Positions 8,792 to 17,113 of a stretch of DNA of 64,000 bases are shown here, in pieces; positions within the stretch are counted from its first letter, which is position 1; each line of letters begins with the position of its first letter. Under the pieces are notes generated by a model, which saw only the letters and a program-made list of their open reading frames with translations, was not told the DNA's origin and did not search any database. The DNA comes from DATHAP01 sp963762865 (GTDB taxonomy: Bacteria > Actinomycetota > Actinomycetes > JACCUZ01), in NCBI GenBank assembly GCA_963762865.1, contig CAVXNC010000024.1, positions 62,001-126,000 of the forward strand. The letters run 5' to 3'. A program made the position numbers and the translations under genes.

Positions 8792-9499
8792 TCACGGGCG
8801 GCGGGCGCGGTGCAGGGCGACGATGCCGTAGGTCAGGTCGGTCCAGCCGACATCGGACCAGCCGCTCGCCGCTATCCGCCCGGCGAGGCCTGCCTGGTCC
8901 GGCCAGGCCTGGATCGACTCCGCCAGGTAGACGTAGGCGTCCGGGTTGCTCGACACCCGCCGGGCCACCTTGGGCAGCGCCGCCATCAGGTAGCCGCTGT
9001 AGACCGTGCGGAACGGCCGCCAGGTCGGGTGGCTGAACTCGCAGACCACCAGCCGGCCACCCGGCCGGGTCACCCGGGCCATCTCCGCCAGCGCGGCGTC
9101 GACGTCGGTGACGTTGCGCAGCCCGAAGGAGATCGTGACCGCGTCGAAGGCCCCGTCCGGGAAGGGCAGCCGCAGGGCGTCCCCGGCCACGAGGTCCAGC
9201 GCCGGGTGCTGGCGCTTGCCGACGCGCAGCATCCCGAGCGAGAAGTCGGCGGCCACCACCTGCGCACCGGCGGCCGCGAAGGGCAGGGACGACGACCCGG
9301 TCCCGGCCGCCAGGTCGAGCACCCGGTCGCCGGGGCGCGCGTCGACCGCCTTGGCCACCGCCCGCCGCCAGAGCCGGGTCTGGCCCAGCGAGAGCACGTC
9401 GTTGGTCAGGTCGTAGCGCTCGGCCACGCCGTCGAACATCGCGGCGACCTCGTGCGGCTCCTTGTGCAGGTCGGCGCGGGTTCCGGCAGGTGGCGTCAC
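8792..9499 (-). CDS. menG: Demethylmenaquinone methyltransferase
   Basis: The 235-residue class I SAM-dependent methyltransferase catalyses the last ring step of menaquinone synthesis, methylating demethylmenaquinone. Motif I VLDLAAGTGSSSLPFA lies at about residues 60-75; NDVLSLGQTRLWRR near the N-terminus and ISFGLRNVTDVDAALAEM (about 128-145) are UbiE/MenG signatures. All other committed men genes are within 11 kb. The gene is read away from menF, with two small proteins between. Confidence 0.95.
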   Translation of the reverse strand: MTPPAGTRADLHKEPHEVAAMFDGVAERYDLTNDVLSLGQTRLWRRAVAKAVDARPGDRVLDLAAGTGSSSLPFAAAGAQVVAADFSLGMLRVGKRQHPALDLVAGDALRLPFPDGAFDAVTISFGLRNVTDVDAALAEMARVTRPGGRLVVCEFSHPTWRPFRTVYSGYLMAALPKVARRVSSNPDAYVYLAESIQAWPDQAGLAGRIAASGWSDVGWTDLTYGIVALHRARRP

Positions 9500-9548
9500 G
9501 CGATCAGTCTCTCAGGCGGGCCTTCAGGGCGTACGTCGCCGAGGTCGG

Positions 9549-9788
9549 TCAGTCCTGGCTGGCGGGGGTACCGCTGCTCGTGGGCATCCCAGCCTCGCGC
9601 TCGCGGTCGGACGGGTCGACCCCCGGCGAGTCGGCGCTCGTCCCCTGCTGGCGCTCGCGCTCCTGCGGGTGGCTCACGGCGCGCTCGGCCTGCTTGGCTG
9701 CCACCGCCTCCGCATCGGCGTGCTCACGGTCGATGTCGCGGGAGTCGTCGTCGCGGCTCGGGTAGGTCCAGCGGTCCTCGCTACTCAT
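9549..9788 (-). CDS. Small acidic/charged hypothetical protein
   Basis: A 79-residue hydrophilic protein starting MSSEDRWTYPSRDDDSRD, rich in Asp, Glu, Arg and Ser, without membrane segments or recognisable domain. The ATG at 9788 has AGGGG upstream. It lies head to head with the 101-residue gene at 9820, starts 31 bases apart. No function can be assigned. Confidence 0.55.
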   Translation of the reverse strand: MSSEDRWTYPSRDDDSRDIDREHADAEAVAAKQAERAVSHPQERERQQGTSADSPGVDPSDREREAGMPTSSGTPASQD

Positions 9789-9819
9789 GGACCGGCCCCT
9801 ACCCGGGTAGGGGGGCGCC

Positions 9820-10125
9820 ATGCCGGACCCCGTGAGCAACGACCGCGCCGAAAGCTGGAAGCTCGACATCAGGGCCGCCGACCAGCACGTCTACAACGTG
9901 TCCATCACCCATCCGTCGCACGCGACGACCGCCCACTCCGTCACGGTGCCCGAGAGCCTGATGAGCGACCTCGGCCTGTCGGCGGCCCAGGAACCGCTCC
10001 TCGTGCGGGCGTCGCTGTCCTACCTCCTCGAGCACCACCCAGCCGCGCTCCCGGACCGGTTCGACCTCGACGAGGTCGGCAAGGCGATCCCGGAGTACCG
10101 CGAGGAGATCGTCGAGCGGCTGTGA
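9820..10125 (+). CDS. Conserved hypothetical protein, 101 aa
   Basis: A soluble protein with an N-terminal beta-rich half (SWKLDIRAADQHVYNVSITH) and a helical C-terminal half (LLVRASLSYLLEHHPAALPD, then FDLDEVGKAIPEYREEIVER). The composition is typical of a host gene. The ATG at 9820 is preceded by GGTAGGGGGG. The fold may be a small alpha/beta domain, but I do not recognise the family. It precedes menF by 61 bases on the same strand. Confidence 0.75.
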   Translation: MPDPVSNDRAESWKLDIRAADQHVYNVSITHPSHATTAHSVTVPESLMSDLGLSAAQEPLLVRASLSYLLEHHPAALPDRFDLDEVGKAIPEYREEIVERL

Positions 10126-10186
10126 CCTCCCCGCGGGTCGGGGCGGCCGACGGACCGTCCTGTCTGGCGACGTACGCTCAGGTGTC

Positions 10187-11464
10187 ATGACGAGCGTGCC
10201 CGGCGACGACGAGCACGCGGTGACCCCGCCCGTGCTGTCGGCGCCGCTCGCACCCGCGCCGCGCACCGTCCGCACCCGGCCCGTCGACCTCGTCGGCACC
10301 CTCCTGCAGCGCCTTCCGCACGCCCGCGGTGTCCTGGCATGGGTCCGCGACGGCTCGGGTCTCGTCGGCTGGGGAGAGGCCGCCCGCCTCCAGGTCGACG
10401 GCCCGGACCGCTTCACCGTCGCGCGCGAGTGGTGGCAGGCCCTCGTCGGGTCGTGGCAGGTCGAGGACGAGGTCGGCGTACGCGGCACCGGTCCGGTCGC
10501 CTTCGGCTCCTTCGCCTTCAGCGCCGACGAGCCCTCGGTGCTCGTCGTGCCCGAGGTGGTGCTCGGCCGGATGGGCGGCACCACCTGGCTCACCACCGTC
10601 GGCGACCCGCCGCGGTTGGCGACGCCGGACCCGGTCACCGGCCCCGGCGAGCTGCGCTACGCGCACGGCGAGGTGGCGGTCACTCGCTTCCGGACCGCGG
10701 TGACCGAGGCGGTCGCCCGCATCGACCGCGGCGAGCTGGAGAAGGTCGTGCTCGCGCACGACCTGCTCGCGGTCGCCGACGAGGTCGTCGACCCCCGCTA
10801 CGTGCTCGGCGGGCTGGCCGCCGCCAACCCGGACTGCTGGGCCTACGCCGTCGAGGGGCTGGTCGGCGCCACTCCCGAGCTGCTGGTCAGCCGGGACGGC
10901 GACCAGGTGCTGTCCCGGGTCCTGGCCGGCACCGCACCGCGCGGCGGTGACGAGGCCGACGACCGCCGGCTGGTCGCGGGGCTGGTCGCCTCCGACAAGG
11001 ACCAGCAGGAGCACCGGCTCGCCGTGGAGTCGCTCGTCGACGCACTCGGGCCGCACGTGGCGTCCCTCACCGCGCCGGAGACGCCCGGCGTGCTCGAGCT
11101 CTCCAACGTCACCCATCTCGCGACTGACGTGACTGCCGCCCTGCACGACCACGCGCACGTGCTCGACCTGCTGGCCGCGCTGCACCCGACGGCCGCTGTC
11201 GGCGGGACCCCTCGCGAGGCGGCGCTCACTGCGATCGCCGAGCTCGAGGGCATGCACCGCGGGCGCTACACCGGACCCACCGGCTGGGTCGACGCAGCCG
11301 GCGACGGGGAATGGGGCATCGCGCTGCGGTGCGCGCAGCTCGACGGCCGGTCCGCACGGCTGTTCGCCGGCTGCGGCATCGTCGCCGGCTCGGACGCCGA
11401 CGCCGAGGTGCTCGAGGCGCAGGCCAAGTTCGTGCCGGTCCGCGACGCGCTCGAAGGCAGCTGA
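10187..11464 (+). CDS. menF: Isochorismate synthase
   Basis: A chorismate-utilising enzyme of 425 residues that isomerises chorismate to isochorismate, the first committed menaquinone step. The C-terminal chorismate-binding domain shows RIDRGELEKVVLAHDL (about 180-195), VSRVLAGTAPRGG, SDKDQQEHRLAVESLVDAL and HPTAAVGGTPREAAL, then the GRYTGPTGWVDAAGDGEWG block. The family alternatives are salicylate or siderophore synthases, but neighbouring men genes make MenF the natural reading. The ATG at 10187 is preceded by TACGCT ending 9 bases upstream, a possible -10 for a leaderless mRNA. Confidence 0.92.
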   Translation: MTSVPGDDEHAVTPPVLSAPLAPAPRTVRTRPVDLVGTLLQRLPHARGVLAWVRDGSGLVGWGEAARLQVDGPDRFTVAREWWQALVGSWQVEDEVGVRGTGPVAFGSFAFSADEPSVLVVPEVVLGRMGGTTWLTTVGDPPRLATPDPVTGPGELRYAHGEVAVTRFRTAVTEAVARIDRGELEKVVLAHDLLAVADEVVDPRYVLGGLAAANPDCWAYAVEGLVGATPELLVSRDGDQVLSRVLAGTAPRGGDEADDRRLVAGLVASDKDQQEHRLAVESLVDALGPHVASLTAPETPGVLELSNVTHLATDVTAALHDHAHVLDLLAALHPTAAVGGTPREAALTAIAELEGMHRGRYTGPTGWVDAAGDGEWGIALRCAQLDGRSARLFAGCGIVAGSDADAEVLEAQAKFVPVRDALEGS

Positions 11465-11474
11465 CCGCTCGGGA

Positions 11475-11978
11475 TCAGGCTGTGTCGTCGGCCTCCGCGA
11501 CGATCACGGCTGCCGCCTCGGCGCTCAGGGCGTGGCGGGCGACCTTCTGGTAGCCCTCGAGCCCACGCATCAGCCGCTCGATCGTCCGGTCCTCCGCGAT
11601 GGCGATGATCGCCGAGGTGCCGGGCTCGAGGCTGTCTCCGACGGCCTTGAGGTCCTCGTCCTTGAAGCCCTTGTCGCGGATCTTGCCCCAGACGCCACCG
11701 CTGGCACCGCCGACGGCGGCGCCCACGATCAGGCTCGGCGGGAAGATCAGGCCGACCAGCCCGCCGGCGATCGCGCCGCGCTTGGCCCACTTCTTGCCAC
11801 TGGGGTCCGCCGTCTCCTCGAACTGCACCTTGCCGTCGGCGCTGCGCACGACGACGACGGCGTCGATCAGGTCGATCGACCCCTCGCGGTCCATCGAGCG
11901 GAAGTCCTTCAGCGCTGCGGCAGCCTGCCCCTCGTTGTCGAACGCCGCGATGAACACCTGCACCGGGTTCTCAGCCAT
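11475..11978 (-). CDS. DUF1269-type membrane-associated protein
   Basis: A 167-residue protein beginning MAENPVQVFIAAFDNEGQAA. It resembles the DUF1269 group: an N-terminal alpha/beta domain (about 5-65), a glycine-rich hydrophobic hairpin (GAIAGGLVGLIFPPSLIVGA, about 80-105) that could insert in a membrane, and a second alpha/beta half (SAIIAIAEDRTIERLMRGLE). The start is ATG 11978, with GAGGAGG eight bases upstream; an earlier in-frame start at 12011 lacks such a site. It is convergent with menF, stops 10 bases apart. Function unknown. Confidence 0.85.
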   Translation of the reverse strand: MAENPVQVFIAAFDNEGQAAAALKDFRSMDREGSIDLIDAVVVVRSADGKVQFEETADPSGKKWAKRGAIAGGLVGLIFPPSLIVGAAVGGASGGVWGKIRDKGFKDEDLKAVGDSLEPGTSAIIAIAEDRTIERLMRGLEGYQKVARHALSAEAAAVIVAEADDTA

Positions 11979-12136
11979 GGCTCTCGCCTCCTCGGGGCGG
12001 AGGCTAGGCACGGCGGGAGGTCAGCGGCTCACCCGTGCGGGGTGAGGTCTGCTCGGGACTGACAGACCCCCGGTGTCTACTGGCGCCAGATGCGTCGTCG
12101 GGACCGCCGACGGCCCCACGCAGCCGGGAGAGGGAC

Positions 12137-12698
12137 ATGACCACGCTGACCGACCGCCCACGCACCGCCCTCGTCGTCGTGGACGTCCAGAACGCCGTCG
12201 TGGGTGGGGCGTACGACCGCGACGGGGTCGTGGCCAACTGCGCGCTGCTGGTCGACAAGGCCCGGGCTGCTGACGCTGCCCGTGGTGTGGGTGCAGCACT
12301 CCTCCGACGAGATGCCCGTCGGCAGCGACGGCTGGCAGTACGTCGCGGAGCTCACCCAGGGCGAGGCCGAGCCGGTCGTGCACAAGCGCTACCCCGACTC
12401 CTTCGAGGAGACCGACCTCGAGGACGTGCTCGCCCGGCTGGGGATCGGGCGGCTCGTCGTGGCCGGTGCGCAGACCGACGAGTGCATCCGGTCGACGCTG
12501 CACGGCGCGATCGTCCGCGGCTACGACGCGACTCTTGTCAGCGACGCGCACACCACCGAGGACCTCAGCGAGTGGGGCGCGCCCCCGCCCGACAAGGTCA
12601 TCGACCACACCAACCTCTACTGGTCCAACCACACCGCGCCCGGCCGGCGGGCCGGGACGGCGACGACGGCCGACGTCACCTTCGGCTCGTCCGGCTGA
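12137..12698 (+). CDS. Isochorismatase-like cysteine hydrolase (frameshifted)
   Basis: An isochorismatase/nicotinamidase-fold hydrolase whose frame breaks near 12275. The N-terminal part starts at ATG 12137 with LVVVDVQNAVVGGAYDRDG (catalytic Asp16); the rest, one base later, contains PVVWVQHSSDEMP, HKRYPDSFEET (catalytic Lys) and GAQTDECIRSTLHGA (nucleophilic Cys). Deleting one base in the stretch GACGCTGCC (12272-12280) restores a complete protein of about 186 residues with the whole Asp-Lys-Cys triad. Proximity to menF is suggestive, but family substrates are diverse. All other residues look functional, so a base-call insertion is likelier than decay. Confidence 0.8.
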
Positions 12699-12707
12699 GC
12701 GCCGGCG

Positions 12708-13133
12708 TCAGAACGTCCAGGCGATCAGCCGGGTGAGTGGCTCGAGCGAGCCACCAGCGGCCGTGTAGGCCTTCACCGCCGCCGGGTTGTCGTCGTCGGT
12801 GAGCACCCACATCCCGTAGCAGCCGCGTTCCCTCGCGAGGTCGGCGAGCGCAGCGACGAGGGTGCGGCCGATGCCGCGGCCCTGCGCCGCGTCGTCGACG
12901 GCGAGCTCGTAGAGGAACATCTCGGTGCCCTTGTCGGGGTGCGTCGTCTCGACGCCGGTGACCATGCCGACCGGGCGGTCCGGGTCGGCCCCGTCGTAGG
13001 CGAGCAGCAGGTGGTGCCCGGGCTCGGCGAGGAAGCGCGCGGTCGCATCCGGCTTGGCGGGGCCGTCGAAGAGGTGGCCCGCGGCGACGACCTTCGCGTC
13101 GTCGCCAGGGCCCATCGCGCGGATGTCGGTCAC
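12708..13133 (-). CDS. GNAT acetyltransferase, AAC(3)-I-like
   Basis: A 141-residue N-acetyltransferase of the Gcn5 superfamily. The acetyl-CoA-binding motif A reads VDDAAQGRGIGRTLVAALADLA (about 79-100), preceded by MFLYELAVDD and followed by RGCYGMWVLTDDDNPAAVKAY. The MFLYE and GCYGMWVLTD elements resemble AAC(3)-I-type aminoglycoside acetyltransferases, but resistance cannot be inferred from this alone. The ATG at 13133 overlaps the menD stop by 4 bases, so it is the last cistron of the menC-menD run. It is convergent with the isochorismatase-like gene. Confidence 0.87.
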   Translation of the reverse strand: MTDIRAMGPGDDAKVVAAGHLFDGPAKPDATARFLAEPGHHLLLAYDGADPDRPVGMVTGVETTHPDKGTEMFLYELAVDDAAQGRGIGRTLVAALADLARERGCYGMWVLTDDDNPAAVKAYTAAGGSLEPLTRLIAWTF

Positions 13134-14716
13134 CGGACGGCGTCCGCGACTGCTGTCTTGAGCCGGTCGTGCAGGGTCCGGGTCCTGGTGCGGTCGGTGC
13201 GCACCTCGACGACGCGGATCCCCGACGGCGCCCCCAGTGCGGCTCGCAGGTCGTCGACCGAACCGGCCCGGACGTACGCCGTCCTCGTCGCAGCGCAGAG
13301 CGCCTCGAGGTCGACGCCGTGGGGTGTGCCGAAGACCCGCTCGAAGGTCGTCGCGTGCTCCGGCGCGCCCTGTTCGAGGAGCGTGAAGAGGCCGCCGCCG
13401 TCGTCGTTGACGACCACGATGGTCAGGTCCGGCAGCGGCTCGTCCGGCCCGATGACCAGCCCGGTGCTGTCGTGCAGGAAGGTCAGGTCACCCATCAGCG
13501 CGTACGCCGCGCCGCCGTGGCCGAGAGCGGCGCCCACGGCGGTGGAGACCGTGCCGTCGATCCCCGAGGCGCCGCGGTTGGCGAGGACCTGTGGCGGCTC
13601 GGCCCAGGGTTCGGTGAGGTCGAGGTCACGCACCGCGCTCGACGACCCGGCGACGAGCAGCCCGCCGGCCGGGACGGCTCGGGCGACCTCGGCGGCGACC
13701 GCGGGGCCGGAGAGCGGCTCGGCGGCCAGGACGTCGGCGACTGCCTTGCGCGCGGCGGTGTCGGCGGTCGTCCAGCGGTCCAGCCAGTCGCCGCTCGGTC
13801 TGCCGGTCACCGACGGCGTCATCGCGTCGTCGCGCAGCCGGAAGACGTCGACGTCGTCGCGGGCGAGCAGCTGGGTCACCGGCCGCGACAGGGTGGGCCG
13901 GCCGGCCACGACCACGCGCTCGATGTCAGCGGCGAAGGAGTCGACCAGCAGGCGGTAGGCGCCCACCGCGTTCGGGCCGCCGCGATGACCGGAGCTCGGC
14001 TCGGCGAGCAGCGGCCAGCCACCCGCCTCGGCGAGCCCACGGGCATCCGCCATGGCCTGGTCACCGGCGACGACGACGGTCCGGCCTCCGGCGGGGAGCG
14101 GCAGGTAGCCCCAGTCGCGCCGGCCACCGGTGACCACCCTGCCGACCTCGGGCTCGGCATCGAGCGACTCGGGGAAGTCGGGGTCGCCGTCGGGCACCAG
14201 CGGCTCGCGGAAGGCGACGTTGAGGTGCACCGGTCCGTCGACGCCGTGGGCCAGGGCCCGCTCGACCAGCGTGCGCCACCGGGCCGGCCCGGCGTCGGTG
14301 TCGACGGAGAGGTCGTAGAAGAACCGCACCGACGAGCCGTAGAGCCGGACCTGGTCGATGGTCTGGTTGGCCCCGGTGCCGCGCAGCTCCTCCGGCCGGT
14401 CGGCGGTCAGCACCACCAGCGGCACCCGCGAGTAGTCCGCCTCGACGACGGCCGGGTGCAGGTTGACCGCGGCGGTGCCCGACGTGGTGACGACAGGGAC
14501 GGGCAAGCCGGTCGCCTTGGCCAGGCCCAGCGCCAGGAAACCGGCGCTGCGCTCGTCGATCCGCACGTGCAGCCGCAGCCGGCCGGTCCGGTCGGCCTCG
14601 TGCAGCGCGAAGGACAGCGGGGCGTTGCGCGAGCCCGGCGACAGCACCGCCTCGCGGACGCCGGCCCGGACCAGCTCGTCCACGACGACCGCCGCCAGGG
14701 CGGTCGACGGGTTCAC
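13130..14716 (-). CDS. menD: SEPHCHC synthase (menaquinone pathway)
   Basis: A thiamine-diphosphate enzyme that joins isochorismate and 2-oxoglutarate to SEPHCHC. The ThDP-activating Glu55 lies in VRIDERSAGFLALGLAKATG; the cofactor/metal motif appears as GDLTFLHDSTGL followed by IVVVNDDGGG in the C-terminal domain, and SPGSRNAPLSFAL marks the substrate end. The length is 528 residues from the GTG at 14716, which overlaps the menC stop as GTGA. An ATG upstream (14776) would extend it into menC and is not supported. Coupled menC-menD-GNAT translation is likely. Confidence 0.95.
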   Translation of the reverse strand: MNPSTALAAVVVDELVRAGVREAVLSPGSRNAPLSFALHEADRTGRLRLHVRIDERSAGFLALGLAKATGLPVPVVTTSGTAAVNLHPAVVEADYSRVPLVVLTADRPEELRGTGANQTIDQVRLYGSSVRFFYDLSVDTDAGPARWRTLVERALAHGVDGPVHLNVAFREPLVPDGDPDFPESLDAEPEVGRVVTGGRRDWGYLPLPAGGRTVVVAGDQAMADARGLAEAGGWPLLAEPSSGHRGGPNAVGAYRLLVDSFAADIERVVVAGRPTLSRPVTQLLARDDVDVFRLRDDAMTPSVTGRPSGDWLDRWTTADTAARKAVADVLAAEPLSGPAVAAEVARAVPAGGLLVAGSSSAVRDLDLTEPWAEPPQVLANRGASGIDGTVSTAVGAALGHGGAAYALMGDLTFLHDSTGLVIGPDEPLPDLTIVVVNDDGGGLFTLLEQGAPEHATTFERVFGTPHGVDLEALCAATRTAYVRAGSVDDLRAALGAPSGIRVVEVRTDRTRTRTLHDRLKTAVADAVR

Positions 14717-15678
14717 GAGCGCCCTCCGGCGCTCGCGGCGGCCAGGGCCTCGACCCGGCGCAGGCGGTCGAGCCACCGGGCGGTCGTCGCATCGTCCGCG
14801 GCCACCGCGTCGAGGAGGTCGGGTTCGGGGCGCACGACGGGCAGCATGCCGTCGAGGACTGTCAGCGGCGAGGAAGTGACATCACCGTCGAGCAGCGCGA
14901 GCGTGGCCAGCCCGCAGGCGTAGGGCAGCTCCGGCAACACTCCGGCCAGTGCCAGCCCGGCAGCCAGACCCACCGACGACTCCAGCGCCGACGACACCAC
15001 GACCGGCAGCCCGATCTGCTCGGCGATCCGCAGGCAGGCGGCCACCCCGCCCAACGGCTGCACCTTGAGCACCGCGATGTCGGCGGCTGCCAGCCGGGCC
15101 ACCCGGAGCGGGTCCGATGCCCGGCGGATCGACTCGTCGGCGGCGATGGGCACATCGACCTGGCGGCGTACGGCCGCGAGCTCCTCCACCGTCGCGCAGG
15201 GCTGCTCGACGTACTCCAGCCCGCCGGCCGCGCGATCCAGCTCACGGGTGCGGCGTACGGCGGTGCCGACGTCCCACAAGCCGTTGACGTCGATGCGGAT
15301 GCGACCGCCGGGCCCCAGCGCGTCGCGGACGGCGGCCACCCGCTCGACGTCCGCGCTCTCCGGCTGGCCCGGCTCGGCGACCTTCACCTTCGCCGTGCGG
15401 CACCCGGCGGACGCGGCCACCACCGCCGCCGCGCGTTCGGGCGACACCGCGGGCACCGTCACGTTGACCGGCACCCGGTCGCGCAGCGGCACCGGCCACG
15501 ACCCGTCGGCGGCCTCCCGGGCAGCCAGCAGCCATGGCACGCACTCGGCGTCGGAGTAGTCCTCGAAGGGCGACCACTCGCCCCAGCCGGCGGCCCCCCT
15601 GAGCAGCAAGCCGTAGCGGGTGTCGATGCCCCGGAAGCGGGTGCGCATCGGGATCGTCCAGACCCGCGCGTCCGCCAT
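14713..15678 (-). CDS. menC: o-Succinylbenzoate synthase
   Basis: An enolase-superfamily dehydratase forming o-succinylbenzoate from SHCHC. Catalytic lysines are visible in AKVKVAEPG (Lys97, Lys99) and VLKVQPLGG (Lys205); metal ligands are Asp130 (IRIDVNG), Glu156 (EYVEQP) and Asp181 (AADES). The length is 321 residues, the short actinobacterial type. The ATG at 15678 has GAGG eight bases upstream. The start lies only 18 bases from the divergent menB start. The frame is open much further upstream, but that region is antisense to menB. Confidence 0.95.
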   Translation of the reverse strand: MADARVWTIPMRTRFRGIDTRYGLLLRGAAGWGEWSPFEDYSDAECVPWLLAAREAADGSWPVPLRDRVPVNVTVPAVSPERAAAVVAASAGCRTAKVKVAEPGQPESADVERVAAVRDALGPGGRIRIDVNGLWDVGTAVRRTRELDRAAGGLEYVEQPCATVEELAAVRRQVDVPIAADESIRRASDPLRVARLAAADIAVLKVQPLGGVAACLRIAEQIGLPVVVSSALESSVGLAAGLALAGVLPELPYACGLATLALLDGDVTSSPLTVLDGMLPVVRPEPDLLDAVAADDATTARWLDRLRRVEALAAASAGGRS

Positions 15679-15683
15679 GCGCC

Positions 15684-15696
15684 TATCCTCGCCGAC
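15684..15696 (+). promoter_or_regulatory. Compact menB/menC divergent spacer with a menB -10 element
   Basis: Only 18 bases (15679-15696) separate the menC ATG from the menB GTG. On the plus strand TATCCT (15684-15689) lies seven bases before the menB GTG, the arrangement of a -10 hexamer for a leaderless transcript. On the minus strand the same bases carry a GAGG ribosome-binding site for menC. Any -35 element or operator must sit inside coding sequence. Confidence 0.5.
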
Positions 15697-16611
15697 GTGC
15701 CGTTCGACCCCAGCGCCTGGGAGCAGGTCCCCGGCTTCGACCTCACCGACCTGACCTACCACCGCGCGGTGGTCGACGGGCCGGGCCGAGGCACGGTGCG
15801 GGTCGCGTTCGACCGACCGGAGGTGCGCAACGCCTTCCGGCCGCACACCGTCGACGAGCTCTACCGGGTGCTCGACCACGCCCGGCGCACGCCCGACGTC
15901 GGTTGCGTGCTGCTGACCGGCAACGGCCCGTCGCCCAAGGACGGCGGCTGGGCCTTCTGCTCCGGCGGCGACCAGCGGATCCGCGGTCGCAGCGGCTACC
16001 AGTACGCCGAGGGTGAGACCGCCGAGACCGTCGACGCGGCCCGGGTGAACGCGGAGGGCGGCCGGCTGCACATCCTCGAGGTGCAGCGGCTGATCCGCAC
16101 GATGCCCAAGGTGGTCGTCGCAGTCGTCGACGGATGGGCTGCCGGCGGCGGGCACTCGCTGCACGTCGTCTGCGACCTGACCGTCGCCTGCCAGGAGCAC
16201 GCCCGCTTCAAGCAGACCGACGCCGACGTCGGGTCCTTCGACGCGGGCTACGGCTCGGCCTACCTCGCGAAGATGGTCGGCCAGAAGGTCGCGCGCGAGA
16301 TCTTCTTCCTCGGTCGGGAGTACGACGCGGAGACCATGCAGCGGATGGGAGCCGTCAACCTGGTGGCGGGTCACGACGACGTCGAGGCGACCGCTCTGGA
16401 GGTGGCTGCCGAGGTCAACAGCAAGAGCCCGACCGCGCAGCGGATGCTGAAGTTCGCGTTCAACCTGCTCGACGACGGGCTGATGGGGCAGCAGGTCTTC
16501 GCCGGCGAGGCGACCCGGCTGGCCTACATGACCGACGAGGCCGTGGAGGGCCGGGACGCGTTCCTCGAGAAGCGCGCGCCGGACTGGTCCGGCTACCCCT
16601 GGTACTACTGA
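15697..16611 (+). CDS. menB: 1,4-Dihydroxy-2-naphthoyl-CoA synthase
   Basis: A crotonase-fold enzyme that cyclises o-succinylbenzoyl-CoA. The 304-residue length, the oxyanion-hole segments WAFCSGGDQRIRGRSGYQY (about 85-103) and GWAAGGGHSLHVVCDLTVA (about 146-164), the TDADVGSFDAGYGSAYLAK block and the C-terminal APDWSGYPWYY are MenB signatures rather than generic enoyl-CoA hydratase. The start is the GTG at 15697; no Shine-Dalgarno is visible, fitting leaderless expression. GNAT genes and menE follow on the same strand. Confidence 0.95.
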   Translation: MPFDPSAWEQVPGFDLTDLTYHRAVVDGPGRGTVRVAFDRPEVRNAFRPHTVDELYRVLDHARRTPDVGCVLLTGNGPSPKDGGWAFCSGGDQRIRGRSGYQYAEGETAETVDAARVNAEGGRLHILEVQRLIRTMPKVVVAVVDGWAAGGGHSLHVVCDLTVACQEHARFKQTDADVGSFDAGYGSAYLAKMVGQKVAREIFFLGREYDAETMQRMGAVNLVAGHDDVEATALEVAAEVNSKSPTAQRMLKFAFNLLDDGLMGQQVFAGEATRLAYMTDEAVEGRDAFLEKRAPDWSGYPWYY

Positions 16612-16615
16612 GCCT

Positions 16616-17113
16616 GTGACCGACGATCCCGCAGCCGAGCAGGTGGCCGTGCTGCGGGCTGTGACGTCGGACGCCGACTACGCGACCTACCGGGCGCTGG
16701 CGCTCGAGGAGCACGCCGCAGAGTTCGCGCACGACGGCGGGATGACGCTGGAGCGCGCCCGGGAGCTGGTGGAGTTCGGGCTGCCGGAGTCGCTGAGCGA
16801 GCTGCTCGCCGCCGACCGGACCTGGCTCTACGAGGTCGTCGCCGACGGGGAACGGGCTGGCTGGCTCTGGCTCGGCCCGTCGCCGAAGGATCCGGCCTCC
16901 GTGCTGGTCTACGACATCCGGATCTCGCCGGAGCGGCAGCGCAGGGGACTCGGCCGCGCCGCCATGCTCGCCGCCGAGGACGTGGTGCGCGACGCCGGCT
17001 TCACCCGGATCGGGCTGCAGGTGCTGAGCTGGAACCGGCCGGCCGAGACCCTCTACCGCTCCCTCGGCTACCAGGTCGACGCCACCACGATGAGCAAGCC
17101 GGTGGGCACGTGA
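16616..17113 (+). CDS. GNAT acetyltransferase (tandem copy 1)
   Basis: A 165-residue N-acetyltransferase with motif A in ISPERQRRGLGRAAMLAAEDVVRD and the C-terminal SWNRPAETLYRSLGYQV. The start is the GTG at 16616, four bases beyond the menB stop. It is clearly a paralogue of the next gene: GWLWLGP-P, LGRA-MLAAE-VVR-(A/S)G and LYRSLGY-V are shared in the same order. It ends overlapping the next gene by 4 bases. The substrate is unknown; both copies lie between menB and menE. Confidence 0.88.
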   Translation: MTDDPAAEQVAVLRAVTSDADYATYRALALEEHAAEFAHDGGMTLERARELVEFGLPESLSELLAADRTWLYEVVADGERAGWLWLGPSPKDPASVLVYDIRISPERQRRGLGRAAMLAAEDVVRDAGFTRIGLQVLSWNRPAETLYRSLGYQVDATTMSKPVGT

